The notes: generated from the letters alone by a model not told the origin. A DNA stretch of 64,000 nt from an uncultured Desulfovibrio sp. (GCF_902477725.1 NZ_CABSIF010000013.1:35572-99571), one strand, 5' to 3'. Shown: positions 40,084 through 48,963, numbered from the stretch's first letter. Program-made: numbers and translations.

Positions 40084-42288
40084 CTATGGTTCGGCCATAG
40101 CGGCAGCCGTTTCGTCGCGCGCGATAGCATCTGCCGTGCGCGTGGGTTTTCGGTTTCTGGCTGCGGGTGACCGCGACTTTTTGGCCCGGCTGGTTTCGTT
40201 CTGAGCGGCAGGCGCATCTGCCGCAGGGCGGGCGGCCATACGGCTGTAATATTCGTGCAGTACCGTTTGCGAGCGGCAGGGGGCCACGGATTCGCCCTTG
40301 CTGTATTTGTTGACCCCGGTGCCGTCAAGAATGCGGGCTTTGACGTTATCCGCCCACTGAATGTCAAAAATATCCCGCAGGTTCTGGCGCAGGGCCGGGC
40401 AGTGGACAGGGGCAGCAACCTCCAGCCTGCGGTCAAGATTGCGGGGCATCCAGTCGGCGCTTGAAATATAGGCCAGTTCACTGCCGTTGTTGCAAAAGAG
40501 CGCAATGCGCGCATGTTCGAGAAATTTGTCCACAATGCTGATGGCCCGGATGTTTTCGCTCAGATCCTGAACCTGCGGCTTGAGGCAGCAGGCGCTGCGC
40601 ACAATAAGGCGTATTTCCACCCCGGCCTTGCTGGCGCGGTAAAGCAGCCGGATCATGGATTCATCGGTGAGGCTGTTGAGTTTTACGTGGATGTACGCCT
40701 TTTTCCCGGCTTTGGCATTGCGTATTTCTCGCTCGATAGCGTTGGTGAAAAAGGCGCGCATGCACTGGGGGGCCGCCACCAGCTCCCGACACGAAACCGG
40801 CTTGTGCGAGGCATTAAGAAAATTGAAGATGGTGCGGGCGTCTTCCGCAAATCCGGGATTGGCTGTCAGCAGCCCCATGTCGCTGTACAGGCGCGCCGTG
40901 TCTTCGTTGAAGTTGCCGGTGCCTATGTAGACATAGCCTGTTTTTTTGCCGCCCTCGGCGCGCTCCACAAGAATGACCTTGCTGTGCACCTTGAGGTCTT
41001 TGAGGCCGTGGATGACGCGCACCCCGCCCTGATGCAGCATGTCGATGCTTTTGACGTTGCGCTCCTCGTCAAAGCGGGCCATGAGCTCCACGCATGCCGT
41101 AACCCTTTTGCCGTTCTGCGCTGCGTTTATAAGGGCGTTGATGATGCGTGAATGGTCAGCAGTACGGTACAGGGTGATGGAAATATCCGTCACCTTGGGG
41201 TCGATGGCCGCCTCGCAAAGAAATTCCACCACGTGGTTGAAGGTATGGTAGGGAAAGTGCAGCAGAATATCCTTGCTGCGCACTACCTTGAGAATGCTGG
41301 AAAAGGGTTTGATATCCGGATGGGTGAGGGCGGGCATGACGGCGTTTTCCAGATCTGGGCGCACACGCGGAAAACTCATGAGACTGCGCATCATGTGGTA
41401 GCGTGCGCCGGGGTCAAGCTCGCTCTTTTTGAGGTTGAGCTTTGAGGCCAGCAGAAAGAGCAGGTCTTCGGGCATGGCGCTGTCGTAGATAAGGCGCACC
41501 GGGCGGCCCCGCAGGCGGTGTTCCAGCCCTTCTTCCATTTTTTCAATGAGGCTTTTGGACACGTCGTCGTCAAGGCTCAGCTCCGCATCGCGCATTACCT
41601 TGAAGGTGTATGCCGAAATACGGTCGTAGTTGAACATGAAGAAAATATTGTTCAGGCACAGCCTGATGATGTCGTCCACAAAGATGATGTCGTGGCAGCC
41701 GGGCGACGAGGGCATTTCCACAAAGCGCGGGCAGGCCGCGTTGACGGGGATGCGCAGCACCGCATAGCGGCATTTGCCGGGGGCTGCGTCTGATTCCATC
41801 TTGACGGTATGGTATATCTGGCTGTCTTGCAGAAAGGGCAGCCTGGCGGATTTGTTCAGAATAAGCGGCACCAGATGCGGATAGACCACGTTGCCGAAAT
41901 AGCCACGGCAAAAGGCATCCTGGCCTTCGCTGAGTTCTGTTTCGTCGCGCACGCGTATGCCCTCGTGCTCCATGGCATCCAGCACTTCCTCGTAGGTTTC
42001 GCGAAAGGCCATTTGCGCGGTGGCGGCCTTGTCGTTAACGCGCTGCAAGGCCTCATCCGGCGTTAAGCCGCCCATGAGCAAGGGCTTTATCTTGCTCTTG
42101 GAGCGGGTGAGCCGCACAAGGGAAGCCACGCGAACCTTGATGAACTCGTCCTGATTGCTGGAAAAAATACCCAGAAAGCGCAGCCGCTGCATAAGCGGCG
42201 TGGAGTGGTCGCGGGCTTCCTGCAATATTCGTTCGTTAAAGCTGAGCCAGCTCAGTTCCCTGTTGTTCATAACAGCCGAAGGCTTCAT
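40084..42288 (-). CDS. ppk1: Polyphosphate kinase
   Basis: A 734-residue enzyme that builds polyphosphate from ATP and can reverse the reaction. The N-domain starts NNRELSWLSFNERILQEA, the family hallmark. The head domain follows. The two phospholipase-D-like catalytic domains contain LHFPYHTFNHVVEFL near 365 and the autophosphorylated histidine in LKVHSKVILVE near 440. The C-terminus adds about 50 residues that are Ala/Lys/Arg-rich. I chose the ATG at 42288 because GGGAG lies at the right distance; a longer in-frame start exists at 42318. ppx lies downstream on the same strand. Confidence 0.95.
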   Translation of the reverse strand: MKPSAVMNNRELSWLSFNERILQEARDHSTPLMQRLRFLGIFSSNQDEFIKVRVASLVRLTRSKSKIKPLLMGGLTPDEALQRVNDKAATAQMAFRETYEEVLDAMEHEGIRVRDETELSEGQDAFCRGYFGNVVYPHLVPLILNKSARLPFLQDSQIYHTVKMESDAAPGKCRYAVLRIPVNAACPRFVEMPSSPGCHDIIFVDDIIRLCLNNIFFMFNYDRISAYTFKVMRDAELSLDDDVSKSLIEKMEEGLEHRLRGRPVRLIYDSAMPEDLLFLLASKLNLKKSELDPGARYHMMRSLMSFPRVRPDLENAVMPALTHPDIKPFSSILKVVRSKDILLHFPYHTFNHVVEFLCEAAIDPKVTDISITLYRTADHSRIINALINAAQNGKRVTACVELMARFDEERNVKSIDMLHQGGVRVIHGLKDLKVHSKVILVERAEGGKKTGYVYIGTGNFNEDTARLYSDMGLLTANPGFAEDARTIFNFLNASHKPVSCRELVAAPQCMRAFFTNAIEREIRNAKAGKKAYIHVKLNSLTDESMIRLLYRASKAGVEIRLIVRSACCLKPQVQDLSENIRAISIVDKFLEHARIALFCNNGSELAYISSADWMPRNLDRRLEVAAPVHCPALRQNLRDIFDIQWADNVKARILDGTGVNKYSKGESVAPCRSQTVLHEYYSRMAARPAADAPAAQNETSRAKKSRSPAARNRKPTRTADAIARDETAAAMAEP

Positions 42289-42440
42289 CGTGTGCTCCCG
42301 TGGCATTGACGTAAACATCAGGGCAATAACTACCCGCGCTTACGACTGTTATGTATGATGGATTTGTTACAATTGCGTGGCGCAAGCCTGTATTTGCCGA
42401 TGCGCGGGCAAGGCTTTGCCGCATTTGCCGCGCGCCAAAT

Positions 42441-42474
42441 AAAAAGGGCGTCCGCCTGTGCATGGCGGACGCCC
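42441..42474 (-). terminator. Rho-independent terminator of the chemoreceptor gene
   Basis: Perfect 11-base arms GGGCGTCCGCC and GGCGGACGCCC with a seven-base loop, followed on the minus strand by five T and ATTT. It lies about 29 bases past the stop codon of the chemoreceptor gene. Confidence 0.9.
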
Positions 42475-42502
42475 TGATGGGTCTTGCACTGTCAGTGTCG
42501 TG

Positions 42503-44593
42503 TTAGCCGCGCTTCATGTCGGCCACCAGCTTGCTCAGGGTGCTCGCCTGAGTTGCCAGATCCGCCACAGAGCCGGAAGCGGCGTTCATGGCGTGGGCTG
42601 TCTGCTCGGAGCGTTCATTGACCTCAAGGATTGACTTGTTGATCTCGTCGCTGCTTGCGGACTGTTCCTCGCTGGCCGTTGCGATGGCGCGTACCTGATC
42701 GGCTGTGGAAAGCGCGTTGTTGACGATTTCGCGCAAGGCTTCGCCCGATTTGTTGGCAAACGTTGTGGCGGTTTGCACCTGCTCAAGGGCATTGTCCATG
42801 CTTTGCACGCTCTTGGATGTACTTTGCTGGATGGCCGCAATGGCGTTGCCCACATCGTTGGTCGAAGCCATGGTCTTTTCCGCCAGTTTGCGCACTTCAT
42901 CGGCCACCACGGCAAAGCCACGTCCTGCCTCGCCAGCGCGGGCGGCTTCAATGGCGGCGTTGAGGGCCAGCAGGTTGGTTTGGTCGGCTATGTCTGAAAT
43001 AACATTCATGATGCGGCTGATGGCCTGGGCATGTTCGTTGAGCGTACCCATGTCGCCCTTGAGCGCCATGGAAACCGAATGCACCCGGTCAATGCTTTGC
43101 AGGGCCTGCTGTACGATTTTTTCACCGTTTTCGGCATTGGCTCTGGTCTGGTCAGACATGTCTGAAGCGGACGAGGCATTGCTCGCCACCTCGCGTACGG
43201 TGGCGTTCATCTGGTTCATGGCGGTGGCGGCATCGCCGAGACGCAGGGCAGACTCGCTCGAAAGGTGGTTGGCCTGACCGATGTGGGCTTCAAGCTCGTT
43301 TGAAGCGGACGAGATCACCTTCACCACTTCTTCCAGTTGCATGGCGGCAGAGAGCATGCCCTCGCGGCGGGCGTTTTCCGCCTCTTTGCGGGCGGCCTCT
43401 GCCTGCTCTGTGGCGGCTTTTGCCAGGGCGGTCTGCTGTTCGGCCTCCTCGCCTTTCTGGCGGGCGGTGGTGATCATTTCCTGCAGATTGCTCACCATGT
43501 TCAGCAGGGCAGCGTGCAGCTCGGCCAGTTCGCCGTAAAACTGCCGGGCATCAAGGTTCACGTTGAGATCGCCGGTGGCGACCTTGTCGGCCTCCTTAAC
43601 AATAAGGCTCAAGGGCCGATTGATGGAGCGCGCTATGACCCAGGCGATCAGCAGCATGATCAGGGCCACGCTGAGGGTAATGATCACGCTGGCGTGCACG
43701 GCGGTGTTGGTGGCCGCAAAAATCTCTTCCTCAGACTGGAGCATGAGGATCTTCCAGCCGTGCGGCGTGGTGAGCACATTGGCGCGCACATCCCGCCCGT
43801 TTACAACTGTTTGCAGAGAGCCGTCCTTGGTGTTGAAGAGCTTCACAAGGCCGGGATCCTGTATGTCCTTGCCAATGATCTTGCCCGTCAGATCCTTGTT
43901 GCGCGGGTCGCAGAGGATGCGCCCCGTGTTTTCAAGCAGCATGAAGTAGCCGGTCTTGCCGAAATTGAGTTCGGCAAAGCGCTGCGACAGGCCGTTGAGC
44001 GAAACGTCGATGCCCAGAACGCCTGTAAAGTCGCCCCGGCGCGAAAACATTTTGTGCGTGATGGCCACCACCAGTTCACCAGTGATGGAAAGGTAGCTGT
44101 CGGCCAGGCCGACCTTTTGCGACGAAGCCGCGCGCTGCGTGTACCAGGGGCGCTTGCTGGTATTGTAGCCAGCGGGCACCTTGGTATTGTCGGCAGAGGT
44201 CGCGTAGCTGCCGTCAGTGTAACCTGCGTAGGCTTCAACGTAATCTTCGGAGCCTTCGTCAAGCCGCACCAGCGGCTGAACAGTTTTGAAGGCATCTACC
44301 GAAAGATCGGCCCGAAGAAAAACGTCCGCTTCTTTATTGTTGGAGAAGTTGGGGAAAAGACCCACAGCTTCAGCAATGTAAGGTTCCTGCGCGAGCAGGG
44401 CAACATCGCGTTCCGCCCCGCTGATGAATGTTTCCACATAGTTGTTCATGAGGCGCAACTGGGTTGAGGAATTGGAAATATAGCTTTCCTCGGCATTGTT
44501 GCGCATGGTCATGATCATGAAGGGCAGGGTGCCTGCTGCCATCACAATAATTGTAAAAAGGAATCCTAGAATAACGCGCAGTCTGATAGTCAT
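42503..44593 (-). CDS. Methyl-accepting chemotaxis protein with a dCache sensor
   Basis: A 696-residue transmembrane chemoreceptor. Helix 1 is at about 5-30 (RVILGFLFTIIVMAAGTLPF). A periplasmic dCache domain spans about 35-300, with the ligand-pocket pattern RPWYTQRAASSQKVGLADSY and VLGIDVSLNGLSQRF, as in receptors for amino acids or organic acids. Helix 2 is near 305-330 (ITLSVALIMLLIAWVIAR), followed by HAMP. The signalling domain tip is AEAGRGFAVVADEVRKLAEK or close to it (GRGFAVVADEVRKLAEKT). No C-terminal NWETF-type CheR tether is present. The ATG at 44593 has AGGAG at the right spacing. A sigma-28 promoter lies upstream and a strong terminator downstream, so it is monocistronic. Confidence 0.93.
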   Translation of the reverse strand: MTIRLRVILGFLFTIIVMAAGTLPFMIMTMRNNAEESYISNSSTQLRLMNNYVETFISGAERDVALLAQEPYIAEAVGLFPNFSNNKEADVFLRADLSVDAFKTVQPLVRLDEGSEDYVEAYAGYTDGSYATSADNTKVPAGYNTSKRPWYTQRAASSQKVGLADSYLSITGELVVAITHKMFSRRGDFTGVLGIDVSLNGLSQRFAELNFGKTGYFMLLENTGRILCDPRNKDLTGKIIGKDIQDPGLVKLFNTKDGSLQTVVNGRDVRANVLTTPHGWKILMLQSEEEIFAATNTAVHASVIITLSVALIMLLIAWVIARSINRPLSLIVKEADKVATGDLNVNLDARQFYGELAELHAALLNMVSNLQEMITTARQKGEEAEQQTALAKAATEQAEAARKEAENARREGMLSAAMQLEEVVKVISSASNELEAHIGQANHLSSESALRLGDAATAMNQMNATVREVASNASSASDMSDQTRANAENGEKIVQQALQSIDRVHSVSMALKGDMGTLNEHAQAISRIMNVISDIADQTNLLALNAAIEAARAGEAGRGFAVVADEVRKLAEKTMASTNDVGNAIAAIQQSTSKSVQSMDNALEQVQTATTFANKSGEALREIVNNALSTADQVRAIATASEEQSASSDEINKSILEVNERSEQTAHAMNAASGSVADLATQASTLSKLVADMKRG

Positions 44594-44658
44594 AGCAAGG
44601 CTCCTGCTCAATCTGAAGTGGACGTGCGTCCAGCCTGGCGGATCTGACGCTAATAAAA

Positions 44659-44685
44659 CTATCGGTTTGTTTTTCAGAAGCTTAA
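44659..44685 (-). promoter_or_regulatory. Sigma-28 (FliA) promoter of the chemoreceptor gene
   Basis: On the minus strand, TTAAGCTT (44685-44678) and ACCGATAG (44666-44659) are separated by exactly 11 bases. The consensus is TAAAGTTT-N11-GCCGATAA, so six of eight bases match in each box. It lies about 66 bases before the chemoreceptor start, and flagellar-class control fits the product. Confidence 0.7.
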
Positions 44686-44896
44686 TATCTGAAATACAAA
44701 TGTAACATGAAAAAAACGATGGGGGGCAAGGGACACATACGTACTATCCCCCGTGCGCGCAAGAGGGGCAGACCGTACTTGCCTGCTGCCCATGAGTGCG
44801 TATACCGTCAGGTTGCAATACGGCAGCATCCGGTGTTGCTGCGCGGTCGGGCTGCGCACCGCCGGTTAATCAAAATTAAAGATCGGGAAGGTTTGC
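44686..44896. other. Leader region of the Nramp gene
   Basis: About 210 bases before the Nramp start with no gene. The stretch 44717-44757 can fold through GGGGG and CCCCC arms, and TGCGC/GCGCA arms occur near 44838-44856. I looked for a manganese (yybP-ykoY) riboswitch and for an MntR-type site and recognised neither. The promoter of the transporter presumably lies here. Confidence 0.35.
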
Positions 44897-46162
44897 ATGA
44901 GTGCAACAAGCTTTTGGAACAAGTGCAATGTGTCGGGCATTACCCACAAGGGCGAAGAGTTCCTTAAATTTGTAGGGCCGGGGCTGCTGGTGACCGTGGG
45001 CTTTATCGACCCTGGCAACTGGGCCGCCAATCTGGCCGCCGGGGCGGAGTATGGTTATTCCCTGCTGTGGATGGTGAGCCTTTCCACCTTTATGCTCATT
45101 GTATTGCAGCACAATGCGGCCCACCTGGGTATTGTGACGGGCAAATGCATGGCCGAGGCCATAACGGAGTATTTTCCCTGCACCATTGGTCGGCTTGTGC
45201 TGTTTAGCGCCTTTGGCGCTTCGGTCATGACCAGCATGGCAGAAATCCTCGGCGGGGCCATTGCCCTGCGTATGCTCTTTTCCATCCCCCTACCCATTGG
45301 CGCAACTCTCACGGCACTGCTTGCTGGTGCCCTTTTGCTGTTCAATTCATACAATAAAGTTGAAAAGTGGATCATCGGTTTTGTGTCGCTGATCGGCATC
45401 GCCTTTTTGTATGAGTTGTGGCTGGTGCCCGCCGGCTGGCTCCCCCAGGCTGCCGTGGGCTGGGTGATGCCAGCCTTTCCCGAAGGTTCCATGCTGGTGA
45501 TCATGAGCGTGCTTGGCGCAGTGGTGATGCCGCACAATCTTTTTTTGCATTCCGAAATTATTCAGAGCCGCCAGTGGAATCTTGAGGGCGACGCCTTTAT
45601 CAAAAAAAGGCTCGACTATGAATTTTTTGACACGCTCTTTGCCATGCTGGTGGGCTGGGCCATCAACAGCGCCATGATTATTCTGGCAGCTGCGGTGTTC
45701 TGGACAGCGGGGGAGCACGTGACGGAACTTGAGCAGGCCCGCGATCTGCTCAAGCCCCTGCTGGGCGACAGCGCCTCCGTGATTTTTGCCGTGGCCCTGC
45801 TGTTTGCCGGGGTGGCCTCGTCCGTCACATCGGGCATGGCGGGCGGCATCATGACCTCGGGCATGGCGGGCGAAGCCTACAACACCAAGGACAAGCACAG
45901 CGTCATGGGCATTGTTGGCTCGCTGGGCTGCGGCCTTGTGCTCATCTGGCTGACCAGCGATCCCTTCAAGGGCTTGCTGCTTTCGCAAATGGCTCTCTCG
46001 GTGCAGTTGCCCATCACCATGGTCTCGCTGGTGGCGCTGACATCGTCCCCCAAGGTCATGGGCAAATACGCCAACGGCAAGGGCACAAAGCTGCTGCTCT
46101 ACACACTCGCAGGCATCGTGACCGTGCTGAACATCATGCTGCTCTTCAGCGCGCTGGATTAG
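44897..46162 (+). CDS. Nramp-family divalent metal transporter (MntH-like)
   Basis: A 421-residue inner-membrane transporter with about 11 hydrophobic helices. The two metal-binding motifs are intact: DPGNW in helix 1 (GFIDPGNWAANLAAG) and MPHN in helix 6 (GAVVMPHNLFLHSEI). These define proton-coupled Mn/Fe importers and exclude the Mg- or Al-type relatives that lack the methionine. The ribosome-binding site GGGAAGG precedes the ATG. It lies 207 bases upstream of the three-gene operon on the same strand. A shared role in metal supply is possible, but the operator region between them suggests separate control. Confidence 0.93.
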   Translation: MSATSFWNKCNVSGITHKGEEFLKFVGPGLLVTVGFIDPGNWAANLAAGAEYGYSLLWMVSLSTFMLIVLQHNAAHLGIVTGKCMAEAITEYFPCTIGRLVLFSAFGASVMTSMAEILGGAIALRMLFSIPLPIGATLTALLAGALLLFNSYNKVEKWIIGFVSLIGIAFLYELWLVPAGWLPQAAVGWVMPAFPEGSMLVIMSVLGAVVMPHNLFLHSEIIQSRQWNLEGDAFIKKRLDYEFFDTLFAMLVGWAINSAMIILAAAVFWTAGEHVTELEQARDLLKPLLGDSASVIFAVALLFAGVASSVTSGMAGGIMTSGMAGEAYNTKDKHSVMGIVGSLGCGLVLIWLTSDPFKGLLLSQMALSVQLPITMVSLVALTSSPKVMGKYANGKGTKLLLYTLAGIVTVLNIMLLFSALD

Positions 46163-46205
46163 CGACGCTTCGGAGACCACCCACAATATGTCCCGGACTG
46201 CGGAC

Positions 46206-46244
46206 ACAATATTGTATTGTCGTGCGGCTATAGTACAATATTGT
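46206..46244. promoter_or_regulatory. Duplicated palindromic operator ACAATATTGT
   Basis: The perfect 10-base palindrome ACAATATTGT occurs at 46206-46215 and again at 46235-46244, 29 bases apart centre to centre (close to three helical turns). A related half-copy ACAATATGT lies about 25 bases before the first. Another inverted repeat ACATA-TCGG-TATGT is at 46281-46294. They sit 125-165 bases upstream of the substrate-binding-like gene, which suggests cooperative binding of a dimeric repressor. I cannot name the regulator. Confidence 0.55.
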
Positions 46245-46369
46245 TTGGACTCCGGCTGAAGGTGAACGGTAAATTAATATACATATCGGTATGTTGAGCA
46301 GGGCCTTTCATCGGCATGTTCCTTGCTCTACCCAGAGCGGTTCCCAAACTTTTTGCGGAAAGAGGCACC

Positions 46370-47386
46370 ATGAAAAGGCTTGAACATCTCATGCAAGCAT
46401 TGCAACAGCAGGAGGACATCCCCGTCATGGGCAAAACCGACCTGCTGCTCTATGCCCCCTGCCCGGTAAAGCTTGTGGTCAAGGAGCGCATCGAGGCCAT
46501 TGCCGCAGCGGAAAATCCGCCTCTGACGGTGCATATTCCCATGGGCTGCACATCGGTTGATCCTTACGACCCGCTGTATATGGAATCTGATGCAAACAAA
46601 TTGCCCGCCGTTATAGCGTCCATTGGCTACGGCGACTTCTGGCGCGGCGAATTTGTGCGGCGTTTTGTCAGCACGGGCATATTTGAAAGCATCCAGCCCT
46701 GCGTGCTGAACCCCCTGTATGCCGATGCCGGGCTGATTGACCCTGCCGGGGCCTATACCATCTACGGTGTGACCCCGTACATTTTTCTGGTAGACCACAA
46801 AAAGCTGGACGGCCTGCCAGCGCCGAAAAACTGGGCAGACCTCATGAACCCCCGTTATCGCGGGCAGATTGTCATGTGCGGCGATGGCGACGACATGGCT
46901 GACGCCGTGCTGCTCAACCAGTACAAGGATTTTGGCGAACCGGGCGTTACCGGGCTTGCCGCCAACATCAAAAGCTTCATGCACTCCTCGCGCATGGCAA
47001 AGGTCTGCGGCACCGCCGCGCCCGATGCCGGAGGCATCTTTATCATCCCCCTGTTTTTTGCCGAGAGCACCAAACTGCCGGAACATGTGGAAATTGTCTG
47101 GCCCGAGGACGGCGCAGCCGCAAGCCCCCTCTATCTGCTGGCAAAAAAATCAGAAAAGGCGCGTCTGGCTCCGGTGCTGGATTTCTTTGCCAATGGCTTT
47201 GGCGGCATAGACAGCGCCGCCTGGTTCATCCCCGTGGACGGTTCGCGCCCCTCGCAGTTGCCCGCAGGGGCAAAGCTCAAATGGGTGGGCTGGGATTTTG
47301 TGGAAAGCAACGACGTGAACAGCCTGCGCGATATTCTGGCCTTGAAGTTCCGGCGGTTGCAGGCGGGCACGGCATGCGTCTCATAA
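46370..47386 (+). CDS. Substrate-binding-like protein without a signal peptide
   Basis: A 338-residue protein with the fold pattern of iron/sulfate-type periplasmic binding proteins (SBP_bac_6-like): LLLYAPCPVKLVVKERIEAI, then GAYTIYGVTPYIFLVDHKKL, then NWADLMNPRYRGQIVMCGD and FFANGFGG. The N-terminus (MKRLEHLMQALQQQEDIPV) has no signal peptide, lipobox or Tat motif, so it should stay in the cytoplasm. AGAGG precedes the ATG by 5 bases. It is the first gene of a three-gene operon whose next members are a metallochaperone-type GTPase and an ABC ATPase; no membrane permease is present. I infer that it binds a small ligand or metal complex inside the cell. It could instead be a repurposed binding protein of different role. 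Confidence 0.75.
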   Translation: MKRLEHLMQALQQQEDIPVMGKTDLLLYAPCPVKLVVKERIEAIAAAENPPLTVHIPMGCTSVDPYDPLYMESDANKLPAVIASIGYGDFWRGEFVRRFVSTGIFESIQPCVLNPLYADAGLIDPAGAYTIYGVTPYIFLVDHKKLDGLPAPKNWADLMNPRYRGQIVMCGDGDDMADAVLLNQYKDFGEPGVTGLAANIKSFMHSSRMAKVCGTAAPDAGGIFIIPLFFAESTKLPEHVEIVWPEDGAAASPLYLLAKKSEKARLAPVLDFFANGFGGIDSAAWFIPVDGSRPSQLPAGAKLKWVGWDFVESNDVNSLRDILALKFRRLQAGTACVS

Positions 47387-48075
47387 CCGTGGCGGGGCCG
47401 CCCGCGTGCGGCAAAACCTCGCTTGTGGTCAGGGCTGGCGCGGCCCTGAAGGCGCGGGGCGCGACCTGCGCCGTCATCAAGTTTGACTGCCTGCAAACCC
47501 GCGATGACGAACTTTACGCGGCGGCGGGCATTCCCGTTTCCGTTGCGCTTTCCGGCGGGCTCTGCCCCGACCACTTTTTTGCCACCAATCTGGAAGAAGC
47601 CTTTGCCTGGGCCGGAGAAACCGGGGCCAATATCTGCATTATCGAAACCGCAGGCCTGTGCAACCGCTGTTCGCCGCATCTGCGCGGGGCTTTGGCCCTG
47701 TGCGTCATCGACAACCTCATGGGCATAGACGCGCCGGAAAAAATTGGCCCCATGCTGCGGCTGGCCGATGTGGTGGCCGTGACCAAGGGTGATCTTGTTT
47801 CGCAGGCAGAACGCGAGGTCTACCGCTACCGCATCCGGCAGATGAACCAACGGGCCGTTATCCGGCACGTGAACGGTCTGACAGGGCAGGGTTGCGCGGA
47901 GCTTGCCGCCATCATGGCCATCGCGCCGGACATTGCCTCCGTTACCGACATGCGGCTGCGCTTCGCCATGCCCGCAGCTATCTGCTCCTATTGCCTGAGC
48001 GAAATGCGCATTGGCGCGCGTTACCAGAAGGGCAACGTCAAAAAGGCGGAATTTGGAGAAGGTCATGGAGCGTGA
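47374..48075 (+). CDS. HypB/UreG-like P-loop GTPase with cysteine motifs
   Basis: A 233-residue GTPase of the SIMIBI class that contains HypB, UreG and CobW metal chaperones. The Walker A is VAGPPACGKTSLVVRA at residues 6-20. The switch region ICIIETAGLCNRCSPHLRG places CxxC and a nearby His directly after the DxxG-like position, where HypB holds its metal. The base-recognition motif is AVTKGDLVS near 132. A second pair CSYCLSEMRIG is near the C-terminus. The start at 47374 overlaps the preceding gene by 13 bases. It probably uses GTP to drive metal or cofactor transfer. The metal is not shown by sequence. Confidence 0.78.
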   Translation: MRLITVAGPPACGKTSLVVRAGAALKARGATCAVIKFDCLQTRDDELYAAAGIPVSVALSGGLCPDHFFATNLEEAFAWAGETGANICIIETAGLCNRCSPHLRGALALCVIDNLMGIDAPEKIGPMLRLADVVAVTKGDLVSQAEREVYRYRIRQMNQRAVIRHVNGLTGQGCAELAAIMAIAPDIASVTDMRLRFAMPAAICSYCLSEMRIGARYQKGNVKKAEFGEGHGA

Positions 48076-48853
48076 AAATATGGAACTGGCCCTGCGCAGT
48101 CTGAGCCTGACCCCAGGCCGCGACAAGGCAGGCCAGCCGGAAAAGACGGAGATTCACTTCCGCCCCGGTGAAATCACGGCCCTGCTGGGGCCAACGGGCG
48201 CTGGCAAGAGCCGCTTTTTGAGCGATATTGAATCACTGGCCGCAGGCGATACCCCAACGGGCCGTACCGTGCTGCTCAACGGCGCAGAACCCGACGAAGA
48301 CACGCGCTTTGATCTGCAGGGGCGGCTGGTGGCCCAGCTGACCCAGAATATGAACTTTGTGCTGGACATGGGCGTCATGGATTTTTTGCGCACCCACGCC
48401 CTGAGCCGCGAGGTGACAGACCCCGAAGTCGCTGCGGCCAGGGTTTTTGCCGCCGCCAACGAACTGGCTGGCGAATCCTTTGGCGGGAGCACGCAGCTGA
48501 CCCAGCTTTCCGGCGGGCAGTCGCGCGCCCTGATGATTGCGGATACAGCCCTGCTCAGCTGGTCGCCCGTACTGCTCATTGACGAAATTGAAAACGCCGG
48601 AGTGGACAAGCGCAAGGCCCTTGATCTGCTGCTGGCATCGGACAAGATTATTGTCATGGCGACGCATGATCCCGTGCTGGCCTTGGCGGCAGACAGGCGG
48701 CTGGTGTTCGAGCAAGGGGCCGTGGCCGCTGTGCTGGCGCGCACCCCGGCGGAAGACGCCCTGCTGGCCCGATTGGAAGATATGGAACGGCACTGGTCTG
48801 ATGTGCGCGAGGCCCTGCGCAAAGGGGCGGACATGTCGCCCTGGGGTATTTAG
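48065..48853 (+). CDS. Soluble ABC-type ATPase of the three-gene operon
   Basis: A 262-residue ATP-binding cassette protein. The Walker A is ALLGPTGAGKSRFLS near residue 40, the Q-loop is VAQLTQNMNFVLDMG, the signature is TQLSGGQSRALMIAD near 142, and the Walker B is PVLLIDEIENAGVD. The switch histidine is in VMATHDP. It ends with an acidic stretch. No permease lies next to it, and the Walker B is followed by ENAG rather than the usual transporter pattern, so it may act on soluble proteins. GGAGAAGG precedes the ATG and it overlaps the GTPase gene by 11 bases, which shows tight coupling. A strong hairpin (48964-48999) ends the operon. Confidence 0.78.
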   Translation: MERENMELALRSLSLTPGRDKAGQPEKTEIHFRPGEITALLGPTGAGKSRFLSDIESLAAGDTPTGRTVLLNGAEPDEDTRFDLQGRLVAQLTQNMNFVLDMGVMDFLRTHALSREVTDPEVAAARVFAAANELAGESFGGSTQLTQLSGGQSRALMIADTALLSWSPVLLIDEIENAGVDKRKALDLLLASDKIIVMATHDPVLALAADRRLVFEQGAVAAVLARTPAEDALLARLEDMERHWSDVREALRKGADMSPWGI

Positions 48854-48963
48854 CTGGTATTTTTCGCGTGGGAAGCGCCCCACACCAATAACAAGCTGTT
48901 TTACTTGCAGTTTTGTCAGGTCTTGTCTGAAACAGGGGCAAGAGCAGAATGTGCAACGCGTAT

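Noticed and set aside
44686..44896. Manganese riboswitch (yybP-ykoY) before the Nramp gene
   Set aside because: Some GC-rich pairing exists, but the conserved loop sequences of that class could not be recognised.
44707..44967. An 86-codon frame before and into the Nramp gene
   Set aside because: It overlaps the first codons of the transporter in another frame and is Arg/His-rich without any motif.
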